Shown piece after piece: positions 35,802 through 43,645 of a stretch of DNA of 63,873 nt. The stretch comes from Nocardiopsis sp. FR4 (GTDB lineage Bacteria; Actinomycetota; Actinomycetes; Streptosporangiales; Streptosporangiaceae), in assembly GCF_009830945.1 (NCBI RefSeq), contig NZ_ML776457.1, positions 21,973 through 85,845 of the forward strand, in the 5' to 3' direction. Both the position numbers and the translations under genes were made by a program. A model generated the notes under the pieces. The model was given only the letters and a program-made list of their open reading frames with translations. It ran no database searches and had not been told where the DNA came from. How positions within the stretch are numbered: the first letter of the stretch is position 1; each line of letters opens with the position of its first letter.

Positions 35802-35922
35802 CGCGCTCCTCCGACCGGGGCGGACACGGGCGTGCGGGCGCGGGGTGTTCTCGTCATCGGACCTATTGTCCCGCCCGGGGCCGCGGCTTTGGCGGGCGGG
35901 CCCTCCGGTCGGCGGCCCCGCG

Positions 35923-35938
35923 TCAACCGATCGGTTGA
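35923..35938. promoter_or_regulatory. Perfect 16-bp palindrome between MFS and ABC genes
   Basis: TCAACCGATCGGTTGA reads the same on both strands. It lies 72 bases before the ABC ATPase start and 120 before the MFS start. It has the form of a TetR-type operator. No TetR gene is adjacent, so the regulator may be encoded elsewhere. Confidence 0.55.
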
Positions 35939-36009
35939 TCCGCAAATCCACCGATCCCGTGGCCGGGCGGGCGATCCGCACGGGAGGGGCCGCGGGAGAG
36001 GCTCGGGGC

Positions 36010-36915
36010 ATGCCGATCATCGACGTCCGAAACCTGCACAAGCGCTACGGGGAGAAGGTCGCCGTCGACGACGTCTCCTTCTCCGTGGAGGAGGGGGAGA
36101 TCTTCGGAATCCTCGGCCCCAACGGCGCCGGTAAGACCACCACGGTCGAGTGCGTCGCGGGGCTGCGCCCCGTCGACGGCGGAGCGGTCAGCGTGCTGGG
36201 CCGGGACCCGCGCCTCCATCGGGACGAGGTCCGCGAGCGCCTGGGCGTGCAGCTCCAGGAGGCACGCCTGCCCGACCGGATCCGGGTCGGGGAGGCGCTG
36301 CGCCTCTACGCCTCGTTCTACCGCTCCCCGGCCGACCCCGACCAGCTCATGGAGATGCTCCGCATCACCGACAAGCGCGACACCGCCTACCGCAAGCTGT
36401 CCGGGGGCCAGAAGCAGCGGGTGTCCATCGCCCTGGCCCTCGTGGGGCGGCCGACCGTGGCCGTCCTGGACGAGCTGACCACGGGCCTGGACCCCCAGGC
36501 CCGCCGCGAAACCTGGGACCTGGTCGAGAGCGTGCGCGACTCGGGGGTCACCATCGTGCTCGTCACCCACTTCATGGACGAGGCCGAACGCCTCTGCGAC
36601 CGGCTCGCCCTGATCGACCAAGGCCGCGTCGCCGCCCTGGACACCCCCGCCGGACTCGTCGACCGGGCCGACCCGGAGCAGCGCGTGACCTTCCGCGTCC
36701 CCGCCGGGTTCGACGAGCGCCTCCTCACCGGCCTGCCCGAGGTCTCCTCCGCGCACCGCGACGGGGGGCGGCTGCGGGTGACCGGCCGCGGCAACCTGCT
36801 CCACGCCGTGACCTCGGTGCTGGCCCGCGAGCACGTCCTCGCCGAGGACCTGCGCGTGGAGCGCTCCAACCTGGACGACGCGTTCGTCGCCCTGACCGGA
36901 CGGAGCCTGCGATGA
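36010..36915 (+). CDS. ABC exporter ATPase subunit
   Basis: A 301-residue nucleotide-binding protein of the DrrA/CcmA-like group. Walker A is GPNGAGKTTT near residue 40, the signature is LSGGQKQRVS, Walker B is VAVLDELTTGLDPQ (Glu follows Asp), and the switch histidine is in VLVTHFMDEA. A C-terminal extension of about 80 residues (VTFRVPAGFDERLL...LDDAFVALTG) is normal for this exporter type. GGGAGAGG precedes the ATG. It works with the permease encoded next, whose start overlaps its stop, probably to export a drug or lipid-like compound. Confidence 0.9.
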   Translation: MPIIDVRNLHKRYGEKVAVDDVSFSVEEGEIFGILGPNGAGKTTTVECVAGLRPVDGGAVSVLGRDPRLHRDEVRERLGVQLQEARLPDRIRVGEALRLYASFYRSPADPDQLMEMLRITDKRDTAYRKLSGGQKQRVSIALALVGRPTVAVLDELTTGLDPQARRETWDLVESVRDSGVTIVLVTHFMDEAERLCDRLALIDQGRVAALDTPAGLVDRADPEQRVTFRVPAGFDERLLTGLPEVSSAHRDGGRLRVTGRGNLLHAVTSVLAREHVLAEDLRVERSNLDDAFVALTGRSLR

Positions 36916-37691
36916 GCACCGGAACCGGAAGAAGGCCCCTCACACCCGCCCTGAACCGCCTCGTCGTGACCGAGGCCAGACTGCTGCTGCGCGAACCCCT
37001 GTCGGTCGGCCTCGGGATGCTGCTGCCCACCGCGATCCTGCTGGGGATCGGCGCCATTCCGGTGACGCGCGAGCCCAGCCCGGAGTTCGGCGGTCTGCGC
37101 TTCGTCGAGATCTGGGCCCCCACCGCCCTCGTCCTGGGCATGGGGATCCTGTGCGTCCAGCACCTGCCGTCGGTCCTGGCCACCTATCGCGAGAACGGCG
37201 TCCTGCGCCGGATGTCGACCACCCCGGTCCACCCCGGGATGGTCCTGGCCGCACAGCTGGCCGTGGTGTTCGCGGCCACGGTCGCCTCCGGGCTGCTCCT
37301 CGTGCTCTCCGCCTGGCTGGTCCTGGACGTCGAACCGCCCCGGCAGCCGCTGCTGTTCGCCGCCGCGTTCCTGGTCGGATCCGCCTCGCTCATCGCCCTG
37401 GGCACCCTGGTCGCCGCCGTGGCGCCCAGCGCGAGCGCGTCCAACGGCATGTCGATGGTGCTGTACATGTTCCTGATGCTCGTGGGCGGGGTGTTCCTGC
37501 CTCGGGTCTTCCTGCCCGACGTCCTCGTGCGGATGGGCGAGTTCACGCCGCCCGGCGTCCAGCTGCTGCTGGAGAGCTGGTCCGGAACGGCCGACGCCTC
37601 GGGGCTGTCACAGCTGGTGCAGTTGGCGATAATGGCGGGGGTCGCAGTGGCGGCCGCCGTTCTGGCGGCCCGGCTGTTCCGATGGGAGTGA
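36912..37691 (+). CDS. ABC-2 type exporter permease
   Basis: A 259-residue membrane protein with six helices and the ABC-2 topology (EARLLLREPLSVGLGMLLPTAILLGIG at the start; GVFLPRVFLPDVLVRMGEFTPPGVQLL near the end). It forms the exporter channel with the ATPase. The ATG at 36912 lies inside the ATPase stop overlap (ATGA). The following histidine kinase begins seven bases after its stop, so exporter and two-component system form one transcript. Confidence 0.88.
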   Translation: MSTGTGRRPLTPALNRLVVTEARLLLREPLSVGLGMLLPTAILLGIGAIPVTREPSPEFGGLRFVEIWAPTALVLGMGILCVQHLPSVLATYRENGVLRRMSTTPVHPGMVLAAQLAVVFAATVASGLLLVLSAWLVLDVEPPRQPLLFAAAFLVGSASLIALGTLVAAVAPSASASNGMSMVLYMFLMLVGGVFLPRVFLPDVLVRMGEFTPPGVQLLLESWSGTADASGLSQLVQLAIMAGVAVAAAVLAARLFRWE

Positions 37692-37698
37692 GCGGCGC

Positions 37699-38937
37699 GT
37701 GGACCTGCCCGGAGAGAGCACCGCCAGGGACTGGGACAGCTGGTGGGAGCGGTTCGTCGACGTCCTCCCCTGGATCCTGCTGCTGCCCTCGGCCGCGCTG
37801 GTCCTGGCCCAGCCGGACCGGGGCTGGGGGGAGCACGCGGTCACCGCCGGACTGGCCGCGCTCGCCGCCGCGTGGCTGTTCCTCGGGCGCGTGCTGTCCC
37901 CCGGGTACGGCAGCGGCCGTCCGCTGCCCGCCCTGGTCCACTTCGCCGGGCTCCTTGCGCTGGCCGCGGTGATGATGGCGCACGACCTCATGTTCCTGAT
38001 GTTCATGATCGCGCTGTTCTTCCAGGCCATGTCGCTGCCCTGGCCGCTGGCCCTCGTCGGGGTCGCGGCCACCTCGATCGCGCTGTACACGCACACCATG
38101 GGCTTCCCGGGCACCGACCCCGGAACTCCCTTCCTCCAGCACCTGTTCCTCTACCTCGGAGTGATCACGATCCAGACCGTGGCCGTCGGAGGGGGACTCA
38201 TGGTCGCGGTCAAGAGCGCCGAGCAGCACCGGGAGCGCCAGGTGATGGTGACCAGACTGGAGGCGGCCCTGGAGGAGAACGCCGGGCTGCACGCCCAGCT
38301 CCTCACCCAGGCCCGGGAGGCCGGGGCGCTGGACGAGCGCCAGCGCATGGCCCGGGAGATCCACGACACCCTCGCCCAGGGCCTCACCGGGATCATCACC
38401 CAGATCCAGGCCGCGCAGCGGGTGTGGGAGGATCCCGGGACGGCGCGACCGCACGTGGACCGCGCCCTCGGACTGGCCCGCGAGAGCCTCACCGAGGCGC
38501 GGCGCTCCGTGCGGGCCCTGGCGCCCCGGCAGCTGGCCGACAGCCAGCTGCCCGAGGCCCTGGGCGAGCTCACCCGGCGGTGGGCCGAGCAGCACGGGGT
38601 GCGCCCCGAACTCGACGTCACCGGCAAACGCGTCGCCCTGAGCCCCGCGATCGAGGTGGCCCTGTTCCGGGTGGCCCAGGAGGCGCTGACCAACGTCGCC
38701 AAGCACGCCGGGGCCTCCCGGGTGGGCGTGACCCTGTCCTACTCCGACGACGTGGTCCTGCTGGACGTGCGCGACGACGGCCGGGGCATTCCGGGCACGC
38801 CCCGGCAGGGGTTCGGGCTCACCAGCATGAGGCAGCGCATACGGGGGATCGGAGGAACCGTGGAGGTCGAGAGCGGCGCGGGCGAGGGCACGGCCGTCAG
38901 CGCGACCGTGCCCGCCGTCCCGGTGGGAGCGCCGTGA
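37699..38937 (+). CDS. NarL/DesK-type sensor histidine kinase
   Basis: A 412-residue membrane kinase. About six hydrophobic helices (residues 20-165) form the sensor. The HisKA_3 dimerisation box ERQRMAREIHDTLAQGLTGIITQIQAAQ contains phospho-accepting H222. The ATPase domain has the N box HAG-type sequence AQEALTNVAKHAGASRVGVTL and the G box LDVRDDGRGIPG...GFGLTSMRQRIRGIGG. It probably senses a membrane or drug signal and phosphorylates the regulator encoded next. The GTG start follows GGGAGTGA. Confidence 0.9.
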   Translation: MDLPGESTARDWDSWWERFVDVLPWILLLPSAALVLAQPDRGWGEHAVTAGLAALAAAWLFLGRVLSPGYGSGRPLPALVHFAGLLALAAVMMAHDLMFLMFMIALFFQAMSLPWPLALVGVAATSIALYTHTMGFPGTDPGTPFLQHLFLYLGVITIQTVAVGGGLMVAVKSAEQHRERQVMVTRLEAALEENAGLHAQLLTQAREAGALDERQRMAREIHDTLAQGLTGIITQIQAAQRVWEDPGTARPHVDRALGLARESLTEARRSVRALAPRQLADSQLPEALGELTRRWAEQHGVRPELDVTGKRVALSPAIEVALFRVAQEALTNVAKHAGASRVGVTLSYSDDVVLLDVRDDGRGIPGTPRQGFGLTSMRQRIRGIGGTVEVESGAGEGTAVSATVPAVPVGAP

Positions 38938-39554
38938 TCCGGGTCCTCATCGCCGACGACCACCCCGTGGTCCGCGACGGCCTGCGCGGCGCCTTCGCGG
39001 CGGAGGACGACATCGAGGTGGTGGGTGAGGCGGCCAACGGGCGCGACGCGGCCGAGCGGGCGGTCGAGCTGGCCGCGGACGTGGTGCTCATGGACCTGCG
39101 CATGCCGGTGCTCTCGGGGGTGGAGGCGATCACCGTCCTGGCCCGGGAGGCGCCGCGCGTGCGCGTCCTCGTCCTCACCACGTTCGACAGCGAGAGCGAC
39201 GTGCTCCCGGCCATCAAGGCCGGGGCCACCGGCTACCTGCTCAAGGACGCCTCCCCCGACGAACTGCTGCGCGGCGTGCGCGCGGTGCACCGGGGCGAGT
39301 CCGTCCTGGCGCCTACCGCGGTCCGGCACCTGGTGGGACAGGTCCGCAGGCCCGCCAGCCCGACCCTGAGCGACCGGGAGCTGGAGGTGCTCCGGCTCGT
39401 CGCCGACGGGGCCTCCAACCGGGCCGCGGCGGCGCGCCTGTTCATCAGCGAGGCGAGCATCAAGACCCACCTCCAGCACGTGTACAACAAGCTCGGCGTG
39501 CGCGACCGGGCCGCGGCGGTGTCCGAGGGCTACCGCTGCGGCCTGCTCACCTGA
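38934..39554 (+). CDS. NarL-type response regulator with LuxR DNA-binding domain
   Basis: A 206-residue response regulator. The receiver domain begins VLIADDHPVVRDGL, with acidic pair DD and phosphoacceptor D54 in DVVLMDLRMP. The switch Thr is in VLVLTTFDSE and the Lys in YLLKDASP. The LuxR-type helix-turn-helix is at about residues 140-200 (LSDRELEVLRLVADGASNRAAAARLFISEASIKTHLQHVYNKLGVRDRAAAV). The GTG start overlaps the kinase stop (GTGA). It most likely controls the co-transcribed exporter, and ends at a perfect palindromic terminator. Confidence 0.92.
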   Translation: MIRVLIADDHPVVRDGLRGAFAAEDDIEVVGEAANGRDAAERAVELAADVVLMDLRMPVLSGVEAITVLAREAPRVRVLVLTTFDSESDVLPAIKAGATGYLLKDASPDELLRGVRAVHRGESVLAPTAVRHLVGQVRRPASPTLSDRELEVLRLVADGASNRAAAARLFISEASIKTHLQHVYNKLGVRDRAAAVSEGYRCGLLT

Positions 39555-39587
39555 CCCCGGGACGGGACCGCCGTCCGCGGACCGCCA

Positions 39588-39627
39588 CGGTCCTCCGTGC
39601 GTGCCGTACGGCACGCACGGAGGACCG
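39588..39627. terminator. Perfect 40-bp palindromic bidirectional terminator
   Basis: An uninterrupted palindrome centred on GTAC (39606-39609), with 18-base arms that pair exactly. It lies between the response regulator stop at 39554 and the convergent Rieske gene ending at 39645, so it can end both transcripts. Confidence 0.8.
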
Positions 39628-39644
39628 GACGGAGCCTTCGGCGG

Positions 39645-39968
39645 TCACTCCCTCCCCGTGGCGCCAGAGGTGTCGCCGTCGGCGTCCCCGAGGTGCGTGA
39701 CGACACGCAGTGGTGTGCACGCGGGTCCGGTGACGATCTCTCCGTTTCTCAGATCGAACGTTGAGTAGTGTAACTGGCAGCGGATCCGTAGGGTCTGCTC
39801 GTCCACGTGGGCGAATCTCAGCCTGCCCTTGCGATGCGGACAGCGCGCCTCGGTGATCAGGCGCCTGCCCGCCACCTCGATCAGCACCAGGTCGTCGGTC
39901 ACCTGCACCACCCGGGGCGCGGCTGTGCTTCCACGGGCGGGGGGTGCGGACTCCGGAGGTGTGGTCAT
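39645..39968 (-). CDS. Rieske [2Fe-2S] ferredoxin-like protein
   Basis: A 107-residue protein with one Rieske domain. The ligands are C43 and H45 (ARCPHRKGR) and C64 and H67 (RCQLHYSTFDLRNGE), the normal C-x-H...C-x2-H pattern. The size is that of a stand-alone Rieske ferredoxin, not a ring-hydroxylase alpha subunit. The ATG at 39968 lies in ATGA, overlapping the stop of the diiron oxidase gene, so the two are coupled. The most economical role is electron donor to that oxidase. No ferredoxin reductase gene is nearby. Confidence 0.85.
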   Translation of the reverse strand: MTTPPESAPPARGSTAAPRVVQVTDDLVLIEVAGRRLITEARCPHRKGRLRFAHVDEQTLRIRCQLHYSTFDLRNGEIVTGPACTPLRVVTHLGDADGDTSGATGRE

Positions 39969-40837
39969 GCCGTCCCTCCTGCCTTGTCGACGACCCCCTC
40001 CACGGCTGCGGCGGCTATCGTGCTGGTCAGCTCCACCCCTGCCCATACCCGTGCGAGGTCGAGGCTGTTCTCCTCGTCCAGGACACGGATCGCCGTCCGC
40101 ATCTGCCTGCTGTGGAAGCTGTCGATGTAGAGGTGCTCGCTGTAGTACCCGTGGGCCCTGATGCCCAGGCGCTCAGCGGCCCGCTGGTAACTGCGGAAGG
40201 CGTAGAGCACGCTGGACTCGAAGTAGGCGTATCCGCCCAGGAAGTACTCGGGTGAGGGTGCACGGCTTGCCAGCCAGTGGAACATGTTGACGTAGGCCAG
40301 CGCCTCTGGGCAGGCCCGCTCGACGTAGTATCCGAGATCCAGCGGCATGCCGAGCTCGGTCAGCAGCTCCCGGTAGAGATGGGAGTGCGCCTGCTCGTCG
40401 TTGCCGGAGCCGAGCTCGTCGATGAGGACCCGAAACACCGCCATGCCCGCTCTGAAGGGCAGCCTCGGCACCACGGGCAGCAGGTACTCCGACTCGGTCA
40501 GCCCGTCCACGGCGAATTCCGCGACGACTGTGCGGAACTGCTCCAGCGTCGCTTCCTCCGCGAGGAAACGGTCCTCCGGTGACGGTGAGGCCTCCTCCAG
40601 GGCGAGCCGTTCGCGCAGAGCCCGAAGCAGGTCGGCGCGGGAACGAAAGGGAGGTGCTGAGGCGGTGCAGGCGGTGGCCAGCGGTGTTATCCACCGGTCC
40701 TCCAACTCCAGCAGTTCTCCGTACTCCTCCGCCGTGGGCACGCTGCGGTAGAGGTGGTAGCGGCGCCGCTGGTCAGTGGCCCTCACCCGCGCCCGGGCCG
40801 TGGTCGTGTCGAGGGTCGAAGGAGCGTGCGTGGTCAT
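39965..40837 (-). CDS. Heme-oxygenase-like diiron oxidase (iron-containing redox enzyme family)
   Basis: A 290-residue all-helical protein. The candidate iron ligands are complete: E141 and H151 in DELGSGNDEQAHSHLYRELL, E207 in GGYAYFESSVLYAF, and H235, D239 and H242 in SEHLYIDSFHSRQM. This is the ligand pattern of heme-oxygenase-like diiron oxidases (HDO/UndA/BesC superfamily), which use O2 to oxidise, cleave or fragment amino-acid or fatty-acid substrates. An N-terminal region of about 110 residues precedes the core. The ATG overlaps the upstream lyase stop (ATGA), and the Rieske gene overlaps its end. Its substrate is unknown; the PLP and lyase neighbours suggest an amino acid or keto acid. 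Confidence 0.82.
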   Translation of the reverse strand: MTTHAPSTLDTTTARARVRATDQRRRYHLYRSVPTAEEYGELLELEDRWITPLATACTASAPPFRSRADLLRALRERLALEEASPSPEDRFLAEEATLEQFRTVVAEFAVDGLTESEYLLPVVPRLPFRAGMAVFRVLIDELGSGNDEQAHSHLYRELLTELGMPLDLGYYVERACPEALAYVNMFHWLASRAPSPEYFLGGYAYFESSVLYAFRSYQRAAERLGIRAHGYYSEHLYIDSFHSRQMRTAIRVLDEENSLDLARVWAGVELTSTIAAAAVEGVVDKAGGTA

Positions 40838-41619
40838 GCGTCCTCCATGATCGGCTCGGTGGTGATGACGCCGCGGCGCCCCAATTCCCGCTTCACATGC
40901 GTGTACCAGTCGTCACGGAAGATCCCGTACTGCTCGCAGACGAGGTTGAGGACCTCCTGAGCCTGTCGTGTGGGATCGACGAGCATCGCGTTGCACAGGT
41001 CGGGCTGGAGATTGGCGAGGGGCCCGATGAAGCCGTCGATGCCGGTGACCGAGGAGAGCAGGTTCTCCCAGCCCTCGAAGACCGGGACTCCGGTACCGGC
41101 GGTGGCGATCCTCGTGGTGAACTCGGCCGAACCGCTCGACTCCTTGACGCCGACGACACCGGGCAGCTCGCACAGCGCGAGCAGGGTCTCGTACTCGATG
41201 CGGTTACCGGAGAGGGCCTCCTCGTTGTAGAGGAAGAGCGGGATCTTGGTCGCCGAGCGGATGGTCTGGTAATGGGTGCGGATGTCGTCCTGGGTCACGT
41301 CGGAGCCGAAAGGGGACGTGACGACGATCGCGTCGACCCCCAACCGTTCGGCCAGGCGAGCCCGCTCCAGGACCGCCTCCGTGTCCGGGAGCTGGACGCC
41401 GGCCAGGACCGGCAGACCGTGGTTGTGTGTCACGGTGTAGCGGACCATGTCGGTCCACTGCTGCTCGTTGAGCTTCCAACCCTCGCCGGAGCTGAGCGTG
41501 GGCATGAGGGCGGTCACGTCGGCTTGCAGGTACTCGAACAGACGAGCGGTGCTCTCCTCGCTGACACGGCCTTCGGCGTCGTACGGTGTGACCAGGGGGA
41601 CGATTGTTCCTGAGTACAT
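40834..41619 (-). CDS. Dihydrodipicolinate synthase family aldolase/lyase
   Basis: A 261-residue TIM-barrel enzyme of the DHDPS/N-acetylneuraminate lyase family. The Schiff-base lysine is K159 in GVVGVKESSGS and the catalytic tyrosine Y131 in PLFLYNEEA. The keto-acid binding GTTGE motif is altered to LSSGEG (residues 42-47). The length is shorter than the normal 290-300, so the C-terminal helices are reduced. It is not in a lysine operon, so a specialised aldol or retro-aldol reaction is more likely than lysine synthesis. ATG 41619 follows GAGAGG; an in-frame GTG at 41634 is possible. The stop overlaps the diiron oxidase start. Confidence 0.82.
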   Translation of the reverse strand: MYSGTIVPLVTPYDAEGRVSEESTARLFEYLQADVTALMPTLSSGEGWKLNEQQWTDMVRYTVTHNHGLPVLAGVQLPDTEAVLERARLAERLGVDAIVVTSPFGSDVTQDDIRTHYQTIRSATKIPLFLYNEEALSGNRIEYETLLALCELPGVVGVKESSGSAEFTTRIATAGTGVPVFEGWENLLSSVTGIDGFIGPLANLQPDLCNAMLVDPTRQAQEVLNLVCEQYGIFRDDWYTHVKRELGRRGVITTEPIMEDA

Positions 41620-41630
41620 GTCATCGCCTC

Positions 41631-42123
41631 TCACAGGTCCTCGGAAGAGACGCGCAAGACCAGAGACTCCTGGTACAGGCTTTCCAAGGGCTCAGGGAAG
41701 ATGGGCTCGTCGTCGCTGCCGGAAACGATGTCCACCGGTAGTCCGTCGCGGACCAGTGCCGGATCGAGGGTCCGCAGGGTCGCGCCCCGGGCGAGCACCT
41801 GTCCCAGCACCAGCCGTCGGTGGGGGGAAGCCCGTTCAGAACGGGGTCCTCCCATGCCCGGCGGACGTCCTGCTCGGCGTAGCCCGACGCGGTTGACCGC
41901 CATGTCGGTGTGCAGCCGGGTCCATGAAGGGGTAGTAGGCGTCCTGGAGTTCGCGCGGCCTGCGCCAGACCAGGTCGTCGCAGCGCCCCACCTGTTCCAG
42001 GCTCATGGCTACGCGCCCCTTCAGACGCTCCACGAAGAAGGCCTTGCAACCCCGGCGGAGCGCCTCGTTCTCGTGGTGCATTCCCATGAACACGTCGGCG
42101 TCGACGAAGACGTCAGCGGTCAT
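41631..42123 (-). pseudogene. PIN-like protein gene broken by three single-base frameshifts
   Basis: The start ([36 protein letters not shown]) has the acidic VDADVF onset typical of PIN-fold nucleases. Read in one frame it stops early. A continuous protein of about 163 residues results if single-base changes are allowed near 41917 (after YYPFMD), near 41881 (after MAVNRVG) and near 41820 (after GLPPTDG), ending SLYQESLVLRVSSEDL at 41631. The start overlaps the aminotransferase stop by 11 bases, and the end abuts the lyase gene, so it belongs to the operon. Three indels in about 100 bases mean either sequence errors or recent decay. Confidence 0.6.
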
Positions 42124-43312
42124 AGCGCATCAGCACCTTGCGCATACGGTCCATGGCCAACCGGAACATCTCCGGTTCGCGGGCGAGAGCGATCCTCACG
42201 AAGCGCTCACCCCTGGCCGGGTTGTTCCAGTAGAAGTAGGTGCCTGGCAGTACGTACACTTCCTCCTGCGGCAGTTCGGCCTGGAGCTCCTCGGCGCTGG
42301 TGCCCTGGGGGAGGATGCGGAACCACGCGACGCTCGTCGAGACCACCGGTTCCTGGCATTCCAGGATTGTTCCGGAGAGTGCGTTGCGCACGGTGGAGGT
42401 GTTCTCCTCGACGATCCGGCGTACCGAAGCGAAGCCGTCCTCGATGGAATCCTCGACATAGTGCGTGACCATGTTCAGTACGAACGGGGGCACGTTCAGC
42501 AGGACACTGGTGTGGAGGTCGTAGACCTCGGTGTGGATGTCGCGGCTGGCGGTGATCATGGCGCACTTGGCATCCTGGATGGGCCAGGTCTTCCCGGTGT
42601 CCTCGATCACCATGTAGGTGACGCCGAACTCCTCCAACAGTTCGTACACGTCGACTCGGCCGATGTTCTCGTCGCACAGGGCGAACGAGGCGAAGCAGAA
42701 GTCGATCATCAGCAACTTGTCGTTGTCGACGCAGTAGCGCACGACCTCGCGGAAGCCGTCCATGCCCTGCGCGAGAAGGGTGAATCCGGTGGGGTTGTTG
42801 GGATCGACGAGATAGAGGGCGTCACCCTCGCAGGTCTCGGTCAGACGCTCGTAGATGCACCCCGGATCGGCCAGTGCGTCCTCCGGCACGGGGGAGAGCG
42901 GAACCCGCATGTTGCGCAGCAGGTCGGTGAGGTTGTCGAAGCACGGTTCGATCAGTGACACGGAAATGTCGTGTCGCTTGAAGTACATTCCGGAGACCAT
43001 TGTCGAAACACTGGCCGAATACGAGAGCAGGGTGCGGCGCATGGCTCTCGCCGTGGGCTGTCTGTGCAGGCGGAAGAACGCTGACAGGAAGCGTTCCTCG
43101 AAGTAGGCCTGCTGCCCCTCCTCGGATTCGTGCCAGAGTTCGGGAAGCCGTTCCACGATCTTGTCCTGGCTTCCGGACTGCCGCTGGTGGGTGTGCGCGT
43201 CCGCGAGGTTGTAACGCGTCTTCAGCGCCTGGATCTCGTGCTGGGTGAGGTCGACCGGGCGTTCTGGTCGAACCGTGGTATCCGTCTTGTTGCCCGTGGG
43301 AGTTGCGGACAT
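42113..43312 (-). CDS. Fold-type I PLP-dependent aminotransferase-like enzyme
   Basis: A 399-residue protein of the class I/II aminotransferase fold. PNNPTG (about residues 171-176) is the cofactor-ring loop, D204 in [10 protein letters not shown] should bind the pyridine nitrogen, K241 in IEDTGKTWP is the likely Schiff-base lysine, and RFVRIALAR near residue 377 carries the substrate-carboxylate arginine. The usual SxSK context is replaced by DTGKTW, so this is a divergent branch. It could be a lyase or cyclase instead of a transaminase. It is the first gene behind a promoter at 43460-43489. ATG 43312 follows AAGGGG. Confidence 0.8.
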   Translation of the reverse strand: MSATPTGNKTDTTVRPERPVDLTQHEIQALKTRYNLADAHTHQRQSGSQDKIVERLPELWHESEEGQQAYFEERFLSAFFRLHRQPTARAMRRTLLSYSASVSTMVSGMYFKRHDISVSLIEPCFDNLTDLLRNMRVPLSPVPEDALADPGCIYERLTETCEGDALYLVDPNNPTGFTLLAQGMDGFREVVRYCVDNDKLLMIDFCFASFALCDENIGRVDVYELLEEFGVTYMVIEDTGKTWPIQDAKCAMITASRDIHTEVYDLHTSVLLNVPPFVLNMVTHYVEDSIEDGFASVRRIVEENTSTVRNALSGTILECQEPVVSTSVAWFRILPQGTSAEELQAELPQEEVYVLPGTYFYWNNPARGERFVRIALAREPEMFRLAMDRMRKVLMRYDR

Positions 43313-43459
43313 CGTTCGTCCCCTTCTCTTCAGCGGGTTCTCCGCATTCTTGGATCGATGGATCACTGTCGTTTCGCCAGCACCCGTCGCAGGGCGACGA
43401 AGGGGGTGCGGCGGGCTGGACAACGACAAAGTCATCCAAGAAATACGCAAACTCAAGAA

Positions 43460-43489
43460 ATTATCCCGATTTGGCACAATCTGGCCAAA
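43460..43489 (-). promoter_or_regulatory. Promoter with overlapping palindrome for the diiron-oxidase operon
   Basis: On the minus strand TTGGCC (43488-43483) and GATAAT (43465-43460) are separated by 17 bases, a good housekeeping promoter. The inverted repeat TTTGGC-N8-GCCAAA (43470-43489) covers the -35 box and part of the spacer, as expected for a repressor site. The leader to the first ATG is about 140 bases. The rest of the 333-base gap (43490-43608) is AT-rich and includes ATTCC...GGAAT and GTTCC...GGAAC inverted repeats. Confidence 0.6.
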
Positions 43490-43608
43490 GGGAAAAGGGG
43501 GGCGGCACGATAACGCATTCCGCGTTCGTGGAATCCGTTGACCCGTTCGGTGAATTTTGTTTGTTTTTTGTTTCCTTTTGTTCCGCTGGAACGGAGGACC
43601 GGCTGGTG

Positions 43609-43640
43609 GCGGGAGGGGCCCGGGGCAGGGCCCCTCCCGC
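43609..43640. terminator. Terminator after the DsbA-like gene
   Basis: Perfect 13-base arms (43609-43621, 43628-43640) enclose a 6-base loop, five bases beyond the minus-strand stop at 43646. It separates the TetR-controlled operon from the diiron-oxidase operon. Confidence 0.75.
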
Positions 43641-43645
43641 GGGGG

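Noticed and set aside
39645..39968. Small subunit or alpha subunit of a Rieske ring-hydroxylating dioxygenase
   Set aside because: Only the Rieske domain is present in 107 residues. No mononuclear-iron catalytic domain or beta subunit follows.
40834..41619. Housekeeping dapA of lysine synthesis
   Set aside because: It is short for DapA, has an altered GTTGE motif and sits inside an operon with a diiron oxidase and PLP enzyme instead of dap genes.
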